Shown here in pieces: positions 18,125 through 26,045 of a stretch of 64,000 nucleotides of DNA. The position numbers and the translations under genes were made by a program. The stretch is taken from NCBI GenBank assembly GCA_019454985.1, contig JACFNF010000004.1:1-64000 (forward strand), in the 5' to 3' direction. The stretch comes from Bacteroidales bacterium (GTDB lineage: Bacteria; Bacteroidota; Bacteroidia; Bacteroidales; F082). Numbering within the stretch: position 1 is the first letter of the stretch; each line of letters begins with the position of its first letter. Under the pieces are notes generated by a model. It was given only the letters and a program-made list of their open reading frames with translations. It did no database searches and had not been told where the DNA came from.

Positions 18125-18147
18125 TTATTTAGAATTATTCTAAATAA
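18125..18147. promoter_or_regulatory. Perfect 23-bp palindromic operator candidate, copy 2
   Basis: Arms TTATTTAGAAT (18125-18135) and ATTCTAAATAA (18137-18147) surround a single T. This is the exact reverse complement of the site at 9351-9373. It begins two bases after the -7 element on the transcript side, so a bound protein would cover the transcription start of the methyltransferase gene, a typical repressor position. Confidence 0.78.
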
Positions 18148-18149
18148 TC

Positions 18150-18181
18150 CAAAAGTACAGGCTCCTCTTAATAGACGCAAG
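18150..18181 (-). promoter_or_regulatory. Promoter of the SAM methyltransferase gene
   Basis: On the minus strand CTTG (18181-18178), 20 bp, TACTTTTG (18157-18150). The start of transcription would fall near 18143, inside the palindrome, giving a leader of about 50 nt. Confidence 0.6.
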
Positions 18182-18245
18182 CCATCCAAACAAAATTTAA
18201 CGCTTTTTTATCTTTTGGGTGTCGAGTGGAGGGCAACACCATTGG

Positions 18246-18602
18246 CTACTTCAAAGAATTGAGCAATTGCAGTAAGACAACAGCTTGGTTATGGCTCAGA
18301 TCTTTGGCTGCAAAAAGCAAGGTAAGTCCCCGGGTATCAGCTATTTGAGATAAACGAAGCAGTTCATCTGTTTTATCCTGGAGCTCCAGCACGTAACTCT
18401 TTGCAAACTCATCAAAGCGTTCCGGTTCGTGATTGAACCATTTACGTAGATCGTTGGAAGGGGCAATATCTTTATTCCATTCGTCAAGACGGGCGTCTTC
18501 TTTTTTCATCCCTCTTGGCCAAAGACGATCCACCAACATCCGATACCCATCGCCATCTTCAGGCTGTTCGTAAATTCGTTTGACTGCTATCTTTCGTTTC
18601 AT
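18246..18602 (-). CDS. DUF488 family protein
   Basis: A 118-residue protein of the DUF488 (YeaO-like) family. The signatures DRLWPRG (residues 26-32) and EWNKDIAPSNDLRKWFNH (about 41-58) are diagnostic. The family is widespread and often found beside MarR-type regulators or redox genes, but no molecular function has been established to my knowledge. The gene is followed 153 bp later by the methyltransferase, which has its own promoter. The length is normal. I see no convincing promoter upstream in 18603-18720; a CAAATTTA (minus-strand TAAATTTG) at 18734-18741 would imply a leader of about 130 nt. Confidence 0.85.
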   Translation of the reverse strand: MKRKIAVKRIYEQPEDGDGYRMLVDRLWPRGMKKEDARLDEWNKDIAPSNDLRKWFNHEPERFDEFAKSYVLELQDKTDELLRLSQIADTRGLTLLFAAKDLSHNQAVVLLQLLNSLK

Positions 18603-18843
18603 CTCAAAATATTTTAGTCTTTCATCATAACAAATAAATATCCATTATGTCGCAAGCAGCATGAAAATTCTGCAAAACCTTTTTTCCAGATTAGGAATCA
18701 TCAAAAAAATCAAAACAACATTATTTTTCCGTTCAAATTTACGATCATGATCTGATTGACTTTACATTGAAATTGTCCCGATATGTGATAAGGAAGGCAC
18801 AACAACCGTTCACTCATTCGTTTTTGCTCTTTGCTTTGTGAAC

Positions 18844-18875
18844 TTTCTTCACCCATTTTAAATTCCCTACTTTTG
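18844..18875 (+). promoter_or_regulatory. Promoter of the MATE exporter gene
   Basis: TTTC (18844-18847), 20 bp, and TACTTTTG (18868-18875) fit the Bacteroidota consensus apart from the last base of the first element. Transcription would start near 18882, leaving about 13 nt before the proposed CTG start at 18895. Upstream, 18603-18843 shows no gene. Confidence 0.6.
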
Positions 18876-18894
18876 CGGCCAAACCTCCCCCTCT

Positions 18895-20226
18895 CTGGAA
18901 GCAAATATCTCATACAAACGTATCTGGAGTATCGCCTATCCCATCATTCTGGGTAGTGTGGCTCAAAATCTGATCAACGTCACCGACACCGCCTTTCTGG
19001 GGCGTGTTGGCGAGGTTGAACTGGGCGCCTCGGCTTTGGGGGGCATGTTTTATTTGGTACTATTTATGCTGGCATTGGGCTTCGGAACCGGAACCCAAAT
19101 CATCATTTCGCGACGTCATGGCGAAGGCAATCATCACCTTATTGGAAAAACCTTCGATCATGCGTTATATTTCCTTCTACCGCTCTCCTTCGTGGCATTT
19201 GGAATACTTTTCTTTTTCTCCACTCCAATCCTGAGAAGCGTAATCCAAAGCGAAGATGTCTTTCGGGCTTCGGTTGACTTCCTGAAATATCGCATGCCGG
19301 GGATATTCTTTGTTTTTGGTCATATCCTTTTTCGGTCGTTTTACATTGGTATTGCTCAAACCAAGGTCATCACCTGGAGTACTTTAGTCATGGCCTTAAC
19401 GAATATCATTCTCGATTATGGATTGATTTTCGGGAACTTAGGCTTGCCACGGATGGGGCTTGAAGGAGCAGCAATTGCTTCGACCATAGCCGAAGGAATT
19501 ACGTTGGTGTTTTTAGTGGTTTATGTGAGACAACGCCAACATCATAAAAGTTATGGGCTTTTCCGATTTGAGAAATTTGACAGTTTACTTTTCAAGCGCA
19601 ACTTTCGTCTGGCAGCTCCCATCATGGTACAGAACTTTCTGTCGTTTGGCATTTGGTTTGCTTTTTTTTTAATCGTTGAAAAACTGGGCGAGCAGGCTTT
19701 GGCCATTTCCAACATCATTCGTAGTGTATATGTGGTGCTGATGATTCCGATCTGGGGATTTGCTTCGGCAACCAATTCGATGGTGAGCTACCTGATTGGG
19801 ATGCGTCGTCACGAATTAATTTTCAAACTCATTCGCCGTGTTGCTGCCATGTCGGCCGGTGGTGTAGCCATTTTGGTAGTGATCAGTCTTTTTGTTCCTG
19901 AGGCTTTGCTGCGTATTTATACCAACGACTTGGTACTCATTCACATGAGTATTCCGGTCTTGCATGTGGTGAATGTGGGAGCGATATTGCTTGCTATAGG
20001 TTTTGTGTTGTTTAATGCAGTCATGGGAACGGGAAAAACCAATATTTCATTTGCTATCGAAACGTTGACATTAATCCTCTATTTGATGTATGTGGTGGTG
20101 GCCGTCAGATGGATGGGTGGTGGTATTGTAACTGCCTGGCTCGTAGAAGTGCTTTACGGTATGATGCTTTCGGCCCTCTCGTTTTTATATTTGCTCAAAG
20201 GAAACTGGCGAACCTACAAGATATAA
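18895..20226 (+). CDS. MATE family multidrug/Na+ exporter, probable non-ATG start
   Basis: A 12-helix MATE transporter of about 443 residues. No in-frame ATG or TTG exists between the upstream stop at 18859 and the GTG at 18958. Starting at GTG 18958 would delete the first part of TM1. The codons from 18895 read LEANISYKRIWSIAYPIILG, which is the usual N-terminus of Bacteroidota MATE proteins with Leu (CTG) where Met is expected, and the predicted promoter ends at 18875, so CTG 18895 is proposed as start. The family signature INVTDTAFLGRVGE follows. Two homologous six-helix halves are present. MATE proteins export cationic drugs or metabolites using Na+ or H+ gradients. Family assignment is firm; the start codon is inferred. 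Confidence 0.85.
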   Translation: MEANISYKRIWSIAYPIILGSVAQNLINVTDTAFLGRVGEVELGASALGGMFYLVLFMLALGFGTGTQIIISRRHGEGNHHLIGKTFDHALYFLLPLSFVAFGILFFFSTPILRSVIQSEDVFRASVDFLKYRMPGIFFVFGHILFRSFYIGIAQTKVITWSTLVMALTNIILDYGLIFGNLGLPRMGLEGAAIASTIAEGITLVFLVVYVRQRQHHKSYGLFRFEKFDSLLFKRNFRLAAPIMVQNFLSFGIWFAFFLIVEKLGEQALAISNIIRSVYVVLMIPIWGFASATNSMVSYLIGMRRHELIFKLIRRVAAMSAGGVAILVVISLFVPEALLRIYTNDLVLIHMSIPVLHVVNVGAILLAIGFVLFNAVMGTGKTNISFAIETLTLILYLMYVVVAVRWMGGGIVTAWLVEVLYGMMLSALSFLYLLKGNWRTYKI

Positions 20227-20238
20227 GTTGTTGCAAGG

Positions 20239-20847
20239 TTAAAGCTGGCCATTTTCGATCATCAGCACGATGAGTTCAATGAGTTCGTCTTCGCCTTTTG
20301 GATCGTATTTGGTTTTCAGGTTGTAACCCCACAAACGTGCAAAGCCCTGATAGAAAAAAGCCCTGACGCTTCCGCGCAATTCCTTTACAAGCGCATAAGA
20401 GGTGGAAGAAGTTTCACGATCTATTAGTTTAATAAGGATTTTCCCCTGCGTAAAAGTTAGTTCTTTCAGCTCCGGGCCAAATTGTGCGGTGATCTCATCC
20501 TCCGCTTGTTTCATGATTCGTTTTCGCTCTTTTTCCGATGAAACTCCCTGAAGTTGAGCTTCATACTGTCTGAGTTTGATGCCGGCTAAACGGGCATACG
20601 GATACACTTTTTTCACATGATAGATCAGCTTCTCAACTTTGCGGATATCGCGGCGGCTATCAAAAAGGCGGATGGCATAAACGGGAACTTCGGGAAGCTG
20701 AACAATGGGGATGGTATCATTTCCCACCACCTTGGCAAAGACCACTAAGCTGTCGCCATAGGGCCATTTTGATGGCCGGGCCGGCTCCTGGGCAAAAAGA
20801 GCCGTTGCGCAAAGAAGCAGAAAAAAGAATACCGACAGTTTTTTCAT
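20239..20847 (-). CDS. DUF4294 domain-containing exported protein
   Basis: A 202-residue protein from the ATG at 20847; this start gives a clean signal peptide (MKKLSVFFFLLLCATALFAQ), while the longer frame does not. The mature part carries the DUF4294 domain: the LPEVPVYA segment, then VEKLIYHVKKVYPYARLAG near residue 90, and TSSTSYALVKELRGSVRAFFYQGFARLWG near 150-178, followed by a short acidic segment. This domain is restricted to Bacteroidota and has no established function. The protein is expected in the periplasm. The gene is convergent with the MATE gene and downstream of the clpX terminator on the same strand, so it is probably transcribed separately from the clp genes. Confidence 0.82.
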   Translation of the reverse strand: MKKLSVFFFLLLCATALFAQEPARPSKWPYGDSLVVFAKVVGNDTIPIVQLPEVPVYAIRLFDSRRDIRKVEKLIYHVKKVYPYARLAGIKLRQYEAQLQGVSSEKERKRIMKQAEDEITAQFGPELKELTFTQGKILIKLIDRETSSTSYALVKELRGSVRAFFYQGFARLWGYNLKTKYDPKGEDELIELIVLMIENGQL

Positions 20848-20925
20848 CCTTTCAGGTAAAACAAAACAAAGCTTGCTACAAAGAACTTCATTTTTTCGCA
20901 ACAACTATGCCAGAAAGAATCCGGC

Positions 20926-20955
20926 GTAAAAAAAACCGGCCATTTCAGCCGGTTT
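20926..20955 (-). terminator. Terminator after clpX
   Basis: On the minus strand the arms AAACCGGC (20955-20948) and GCCGGTTT (20940-20933) pair around a seven-base loop and are followed by a run of T residues (20932-20928). It begins 11 bp after the clpX stop. Confidence 0.85.
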
Positions 20956-20965
20956 AAATATTGAT

Positions 20966-22204
20966 TCAAGCCACTTTAAACTTTGAAAGACTCGATTTTT
21001 TAATCTTTTTCTCGGCATAATCGCGTGTAATTAACAGATGTTTCACATCTTTTCGCGAAGGGAGCTCAAACATATCATCAGCTAAAATTGCCTCGAAAAT
21101 AGCCCTCAATCCGCGTGCGCCCAATTTATATTCGATAGATTTTTCTACCACAAAATCGAAAACGTCTGCTTCGAATTCGAGCTTGATTCCATCGAGTTCA
21201 AAAAGCCGGGTAAATTGTTTTACCAAAGCATTTTTAGGTTCGGTGATGATACGTTTCATCGTTTCGGCCGAGAGTGGTTCCAAGTGGGTAAGGATAGGCA
21301 GGCGTCCGACAATTTCGGGAATCAGGCCATATTTTTTCAGATCGGCCGGAGCAATGTATTGCAAAAGGTTTTCCTTGTCAATTTGTTCCTTTTTGTCCGT
21401 GCCATAGCCCACTACATTGGTGTGATGGCGTGCTGCGATGATACGTTCAATGCCATCAAAAGCTCCACCGGCGATAAAGAGCACGTTTTTGGTATTTACC
21501 TGAATCATTTTTTGTTCAGGGTGCTTTCGTCCGCCCTGGGGTGGCACATTTACGATTGTTCCTTCGAGCAGTTTGAGCAAAGCCTGCTGAACGCCTTCGC
21601 CTGAAACATCGCGGGTAATGCTGGGATTATCACTCTTGCGGGCAATTTTGTCAATCTCGTCAATAAATACGATTCCCCGTTCGGCGGCTTCCACATCGTA
21701 ATCGCTGGCCTGCAAAAGACGAGTAAGAATACTCTCCACATCTTCGCCAACATAGCCTGCCTCAGTGAGCACGGTGGCATCAGCAATGGCAAAAGGAACA
21801 TTCAGCATACGCGCGATGGTGCGAGCCAATAAAGTCTTACCGGTTCCGGTTTCACCAACAAGGATGATGTTCGACTTCTCGATTTCAACATCCTCGCGGG
21901 CAGTTTGGGCATGATCAATGCGTTTATAGTGATTATAAACTGCCACAGCCAAGATGCGCTTGGCTATATCCTGTCCAATGACATATTGATCCAAAAAGTT
22001 CTTTATCTCAATGGGTTTCAGCACTTTGGGCACGATTTTGGCAGTCTGCTTCACTTTCCTCCGACTCCCAAACTCTTCTTTCACAATCTGGTTTGCCCGT
22101 TCAACACAAACATTACAGATATTTCCATCGGGGCCTGAAAGCAAAAGTCCGACCTCGTCCCGGCTGGCGCCGCAAAAAGAACAAGTATCTTTCTTTTTGG
22201 CCAT
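20966..22204 (-). CDS. clpX: ATP-dependent Clp protease ATP-binding subunit ClpX
   Basis: A 412-residue AAA+ unfoldase that recognises tagged or damaged proteins, unfolds them and threads them into ClpP. The N-terminal zinc-binding domain has Cys8, Cys11, Cys30 and Cys33. The Walker A GETGTGKT is at 117-124, Walker B is IVFIDEID near 180, and the GYVGEDVES pore-1 loop is near 149. The sensor and C-terminal small domain are complete, and the length is normal. It starts 1 bp after the clpP stop, so the two subunits are cotranscribed and probably translationally coupled. A terminator closes the operon. Confidence 0.98.
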   Translation of the reverse strand: MAKKKDTCSFCGASRDEVGLLLSGPDGNICNVCVERANQIVKEEFGSRRKVKQTAKIVPKVLKPIEIKNFLDQYVIGQDIAKRILAVAVYNHYKRIDHAQTAREDVEIEKSNIILVGETGTGKTLLARTIARMLNVPFAIADATVLTEAGYVGEDVESILTRLLQASDYDVEAAERGIVFIDEIDKIARKSDNPSITRDVSGEGVQQALLKLLEGTIVNVPPQGGRKHPEQKMIQVNTKNVLFIAGGAFDGIERIIAARHHTNVVGYGTDKKEQIDKENLLQYIAPADLKKYGLIPEIVGRLPILTHLEPLSAETMKRIITEPKNALVKQFTRLFELDGIKLEFEADVFDFVVEKSIEYKLGARGLRAIFEAILADDMFELPSRKDVKHLLITRDYAEKKIKKSSLSKFKVA

Positions 22205-22205
22205 T

Positions 22206-22880
22206 TTAATCCTTCTTGGTTCTCAACAATATCTCGTCAATCATTCCGTATTCTTTGGCTTCTTCCGAGGTCATCCAATAATCACGGTCGCTGTCTTTCC
22301 AGATACGTTTGTAAGGCTGCCCACTATGATGCGCAATGATATCGTAGAGCTCTTTTTTCAGTTTCTGAATCTCACGAGCGGTGATTTCGATGTCGGAGGC
22401 CTGACCTTGTGCGCCGCCCATCGGCTGATGGATGAGGATACGGGAATGTTTCAATGCCGTACGTTTTCCTTTTGCACCGGCACAGAGCAAAACAGCACCC
22501 ATGGAAGCAGCCATTCCGGTACAAATGGTCGAAACATCGGGTTTGATATACTGCATGGTATCATAAATGCCAAGACCGGCATAAACTGAGCCACCGGGTG
22601 TATTGAGGTAGATCTGGATATCACGGCGGGAATCGACGGACTCTAAGAAAAGCAATTGTGCCTGAATAATATTGGCCACATAATCATCAATCGGCACTCC
22701 CAGAAAAATAATGCGATCCATCATCAGGCGCGAGAAAACGTCCATTGTAGCAATATTAAGCTGACGTTCCTCGATGATGGTGGGCGAAATATAGGCCGTG
22801 GTGGTTTTACTGTACCTGTCGAGGCCGGTGGTACTCAGCCCCAGATGTTTTGAAGCGTATTTTCTAAATTCGTTTTCCAT
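22206..22880 (-). CDS. clpP: ATP-dependent Clp protease proteolytic subunit ClpP
   Basis: A 224-residue serine peptidase that forms the double-heptamer chamber of the ClpXP protease. The catalytic triad is visible: Ser126 in TGMAASMGA, His151 in ILIHQP, and Asp200 in SDRDYWM. The N-terminal stretch of about 30 residues before the conserved [24 protein letters not shown] block is longer than in E. coli ClpP and probably includes a propeptide, as is common in Bacteroidota. It lies 3 bp after the trigger factor gene and 1 bp before clpX, in the widely conserved order tig-clpP-clpX. Confidence 0.98.
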   Translation of the reverse strand: MENEFRKYASKHLGLSTTGLDRYSKTTTAYISPTIIEERQLNIATMDVFSRLMMDRIIFLGVPIDDYVANIIQAQLLFLESVDSRRDIQIYLNTPGGSVYAGLGIYDTMQYIKPDVSTICTGMAASMGAVLLCAGAKGKRTALKHSRILIHQPMGGAQGQASDIEITAREIQKLKKELYDIIAHHSGQPYKRIWKDSDRDYWMTSEEAKEYGMIDEILLRTKKD

Positions 22881-22883
22881 GAT

Positions 22884-24278
22884 TTATTCGTTTGATTTTT
22901 CAATCTCTTCGTTTTGAGGATTTTCCTCTTTTGACTTCATCAGATCCTTGAATTCTTCGCTTGACATAAACACTTCCTTGAGCTGAAGTTTTTCGCGGAA
23001 AAGTTTCACAAGCTTTGTTTCGCGAATCTGGTTGTGGATCCGTTCAGCTTCTTTTTTATCTTTTAGAATCGAATCGGTGAGTGAATCAATGAGTGAATCC
23101 ATCCCATCACCAAGTCCCATTCCATACTGACGGATGTAAAAATTGGCAACATATTGCCGCACATCGTCGCGGCTTATGCTGAGTTCAGGATATTTTCCGA
23201 GAAGTTGTTCCTCGATGAGCTGGAAACGCAGTGATTTGACGTAATCGTCAAACTGTTCTTCCAATTGATCAGCCGTCAACTTTTGTTGTTCAACCTCGAG
23301 CAGCCATTGTTTAAGCAATTCGTCATCGAATTTCATGGGAGTTTCGTCCACCAATTTTTTCAGTGCAAGGCTATAGACAAAATAATTCGACTGGCTGTCC
23401 CATTGTTCGCTCATGACCGTCCTTATTTTTTCTCTGAAAGCAGCCTCACTCTCGAAAGTATCGTTAGGGAAAATACGATCGAAAAGCTGCTCGTTGAGGG
23501 CTCCGGGGGCTTCGCCGCGAATTTCATCGAGTACCACATTGAAGGTTTCTTCGGCTAAATGTTTTTGTTCTTCGGCGAGTCTGAGTCGCTTTGCAGCTTT
23601 TTCTTTATCGCCCAAGGCTTTGGCAAAATTGAAAAGAAACTCTGAACCCAGTTCTTTGCCCAACAGCAGGTTTTTGATTTCATCGTCGGCAATATCTTCC
23701 ATGCTAATCACGACTTTTGTCTGATAGCCGCCATCTACTTCGTTTCCATCGGCTCCGGCCTGAGCAGCTTTCAATTCAACAACATCCTTTTCTCCGACAG
23801 TTTCCGGGTAAGTTGTTTCCGGGTTTTCTTCGATTATTTTGGAGATGGTTTGGTTGAGCTCGTCGTCCGATACCATGACTTTCGGGTAATCGAAAGACAT
23901 TTCTTCCAATTTCACATCAAATTCAGGAGTAAGCAGCACATTGAAAAAGAAGCTGAACTCATTTCCATTTTCGAGGTCAAGGGTTCCTGTTCGTTGAAAA
24001 TCGGGCATTGGATGGCCAAGGATATTCACTTTGTTCTCGGTGAGATAATTATTCAAGCCTTCCGACACAGTTTTATTTACCTGATCGGCAAGGATTTGGC
24101 CTCCATACATTTTTTTTACCATTCCGAAAGGTACTTTACCAGGTCTGAAGCCCGGCATCGAAGCCTTTTGCTGGAATGTTTTCAATTCTTTATTCACTTT
24201 CGACTCAAAGTCGGCTTTTTCAATTTTTACTTCAATGGCTAACGATCCTTCGTTGATGCTTTGCTGGCTAACTTGCAT
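22884..24278 (-). CDS. tig: Trigger factor (ribosome-associated chaperone)
   Basis: A 464-residue trigger factor. The N-terminal ribosome-binding domain has the loop GFRPGKVPFGMVKKMYG near residues 41-57, which docks on ribosomal protein L23. The middle domain in this protein lacks a well-conserved FKBP-type PPIase core, as in other Bacteroidota, and the C-terminal helical cradle extends to about 430, followed by an acidic tail rich in Glu, Asn and Lys. It folds nascent chains at the exit tunnel. First gene of the tig-clpP-clpX operon. The start ATG at 24278 lies about 70 bp after the tRNA-Leu gene; no good consensus promoter is seen in that gap, so read-through from the tRNA or a divergent promoter is possible. 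Confidence 0.93.
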   Translation of the reverse strand: MQVSQQSINEGSLAIEVKIEKADFESKVNKELKTFQQKASMPGFRPGKVPFGMVKKMYGGQILADQVNKTVSEGLNNYLTENKVNILGHPMPDFQRTGTLDLENGNEFSFFFNVLLTPEFDVKLEEMSFDYPKVMVSDDELNQTISKIIEENPETTYPETVGEKDVVELKAAQAGADGNEVDGGYQTKVVISMEDIADDEIKNLLLGKELGSEFLFNFAKALGDKEKAAKRLRLAEEQKHLAEETFNVVLDEIRGEAPGALNEQLFDRIFPNDTFESEAAFREKIRTVMSEQWDSQSNYFVYSLALKKLVDETPMKFDDELLKQWLLEVEQQKLTADQLEEQFDDYVKSLRFQLIEEQLLGKYPELSISRDDVRQYVANFYIRQYGMGLGDGMDSLIDSLTDSILKDKKEAERIHNQIRETKLVKLFREKLQLKEVFMSSEEFKDLMKSKEENPQNEEIEKSNE

Positions 24279-24306
24279 GCGGAATGTTATTTATCAATAA
24301 TGGGTT

Positions 24307-24339
24307 AAAAAATGAGCCGGACCAAGCCTGATCCGGCTT
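24307..24339 (-). terminator. Terminator of tRNA-Leu
   Basis: On the minus strand the 7-bp arms AGCCGGA and TCCGGCT (24338-24332 and 24321-24315) pair around a ten-base loop and are followed within three bases by six T residues (24312-24307). It sits 10 bp after the tRNA end and 28 bp before the tig start codon. Confidence 0.75.
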
Positions 24340-24348
24340 AAAAGATTG

Positions 24349-24430
24349 TGCGGATGAAGGGACTCGAACCCCCACGCCTCTCGGCACCAGATCCTAAGTC
24401 TGGCGCGGCTACCAATTACGCCACATCCGC
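24349..24430 (-). tRNA. tRNA-Leu (anticodon TAG)
   Basis: The minus-strand sequence folds as a class II tRNA. The acceptor stem GCGGATG pairs with CATCCGC, the anticodon stem is CCAGA/TCTGG with loop CTTAGGA (anticodon TAG, reading CUA codons), and the T arm is GGGGG-TTCGAGT-CCC. The extended variable arm (TGCCGAGAGGCGT) is typical of tRNA-Leu. The discriminator base is A. The 3' CCA is not encoded and must be added after transcription. Confidence 0.95.
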
Positions 24431-24467
24431 TTTTGGCTTTCTCTGACACTGTCTTTAAAAGCGGGTG

Positions 24468-24475
24468 CAAATATA
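24468..24475 (-). promoter_or_regulatory. -7 element for tRNA-Leu
   Basis: CAAATATA on the plus strand reads TATATTTG on the minus strand, matching TAnnTTTG, 37 bp before the tRNA 5' end. No upstream element at correct spacing was found. Confidence 0.4.
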
Positions 24476-24548
24476 CACATTTTAGCGCAAATACCCTTGT
24501 AGGACAAACAAATAAAAATAGGCCATGTGATCGCCGGATTTTGCCATC

Positions 24549-24579
24549 TTTGGACGGATATAACAAAAGCGTACATTTG
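24549..24579 (+). promoter_or_regulatory. Promoter of mgtE
   Basis: TTTG (24549-24552), 19 bp, TACATTTG (24572-24579) is a full consensus match. Transcription would start near 24586, giving a leader of about 50 nt before the ATG at 24636. This leader is too short to hold a magnesium riboswitch. Confidence 0.75.
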
Positions 24580-24635
24580 CCGTTTCGAAAAGCCGGACAT
24601 TTTTTTAACCCAATGATTCATCCTTAACCCCGAAA

Positions 24636-25964
24636 ATGAGTATGAATATCGTCAGTTTACAAGACCAGCATCCGGCCGATATTGCCGAGCAACTATCAGC
24701 CTTTGACCAGAAAACCAGAGATTTGTCGTTTTTGCTGCTATCGAGCGAAAAGAAGTCGGAAGTTTTCCCTTATTTTGAGCAGAATGTCCAGCAGGAAATC
24801 ATTAAATCATTGAGCGATAAGGATCTGGCCGATGTGCTGAACAACCTCAGCCCCGACGACCGAACTGCCATTTTGGAAGATTTTCCGGACGATTTGATCA
24901 AGCAAGTTGTCAACCTGCTGAGTAATGAAGAAAGGGAAACAGCACTAAGTTTAATCGGATATCCCAAAGATTGTATCGCGCGCCTGATGACTCCGAATTA
25001 TGTTCAGGCGAAAGCACATTGGACAGTCAAACAGGTACTCGACCACATTCGTAAACACGGCCGAAAAGCAGAAACCCTCACCTATATTTACATAGTGGAT
25101 GAGACGAACAAACTGATTGATGACGTAAAAATCGGAGATTTGCTGATGGCTACTGACAATACGCCCATTGCTGATATGATTGATCACAATTTCATCAGCA
25201 TTCAGACCACAACACCGATGGAAGCAGCTTTCAGTATTTTCGACAAATACGACCGTTCATCAATTCCCATAGTCACGGAGCAAGGCACTTTGGTTGGCAT
25301 TGTTACTTTCGATGATATTTTTGAGAAAATCAAAGAAAGCGACACCAAAGATATTCATAAATTCGGGGGTGTTGAGGGGTTAGATTTGTCGTACACCAAG
25401 ACGCCCTGGCTCGAGTTGGTTCAAAAGCGTGCCGGCTGGCTGACAATTTTGTTTTTTGGTGAGATGCTTACTGCTTCTGCAATGGGGCATTTTGATGATG
25501 AGATTGAAAAAGCCGTTGTGCTTGCACTATTCGTTCCATTGATTATTTCCAGCGGCGGTAACTCGGGATCACAGGCAGCCTCACTCATTATCAGGGCTAT
25601 GGCATTGCAGGAATTAAAGCTCAAAGATTGGTGGTATGTCATGCGGAAAGAAATCATTTCGGGAATTGCCCTGGGTCTGCTCCTTGGGTTAATCGGTTTC
25701 TTACGAATCTTTGTCTGGCAAAAAGCAGGCATCTATGACTATGGTGAATTTTGGTTCTCGGTAAGCATGGCCGTTGCGGTATCCTTAGTTTTTATAGTTC
25801 TATGGGGAACGCTTTCCGGTTCGCTGATCCCTTTCATTTTACGAAAGGTTGGCCTTGATCCAGCCACAGCATCGGCGCCATTTGTGGCGACATTGGTTGA
25901 CGTCACCGGTTTGGTTATTTATTTTAGCATTGCAGCTATCTTTCTGACAGGCAAATTATTGTGA
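24636..25964 (+). CDS. mgtE: Magnesium transporter MgtE
   Basis: A 442-residue MgtE-type Mg2+ channel. Residues of about 10-125 are the helical MgtE N domain (HPADIAEQL, then LNNLSPDDRTAILEDFPDDL). Residues of about 130-255 hold two CBS domains (RLMTPNYVQ, then SIPIVTEQGTLVGIVTFDDI) that sense cytoplasmic Mg2+ and gate the pore. Residues of about 265-442 are five transmembrane helices, with the conserved SSGGNSGSQAASLIIRAMALQ near 306 and the cation-site region ATASAPFVATLVDVTGL near residues 409-425. The length is normal. A full consensus promoter precedes it and a strong terminator follows, so it is a single-gene unit. Confidence 0.96.
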   Translation: MSMNIVSLQDQHPADIAEQLSAFDQKTRDLSFLLLSSEKKSEVFPYFEQNVQQEIIKSLSDKDLADVLNNLSPDDRTAILEDFPDDLIKQVVNLLSNEERETALSLIGYPKDCIARLMTPNYVQAKAHWTVKQVLDHIRKHGRKAETLTYIYIVDETNKLIDDVKIGDLLMATDNTPIADMIDHNFISIQTTTPMEAAFSIFDKYDRSSIPIVTEQGTLVGIVTFDDIFEKIKESDTKDIHKFGGVEGLDLSYTKTPWLELVQKRAGWLTILFFGEMLTASAMGHFDDEIEKAVVLALFVPLIISSGGNSGSQAASLIIRAMALQELKLKDWWYVMRKEIISGIALGLLLGLIGFLRIFVWQKAGIYDYGEFWFSVSMAVAVSLVFIVLWGTLSGSLIPFILRKVGLDPATASAPFVATLVDVTGLVIYFSIAAIFLTGKLL

Positions 25965-25990
25965 CAGCATACCATAAAGATCTCAAAACA

Positions 25991-26021
25991 AAAAAGCTGC
26001 CCTTCTTTTGGGCAGCTTTTT
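25991..26021. terminator. Bidirectional terminator between mgtE and the SusE-like gene
   Basis: Arms AAAAAGCTGCCC (25991-26002) and GGGCAGCTTTTT (26010-26021) with a seven-base loop. T-runs follow on the plus strand and A-rich sequence precedes, so it works for both the mgtE transcript and the convergent susCDE-type transcript. Confidence 0.92.
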
Positions 26022-26045
26022 TTGCTTATTCACCATTTCGATTGC

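Noticed and set aside
24636..24700. Magnesium riboswitch before mgtE
   Set aside because: The promoter at 24549-24579 leaves only about 50 nt of leader, too short for known Mg2+ riboswitches.
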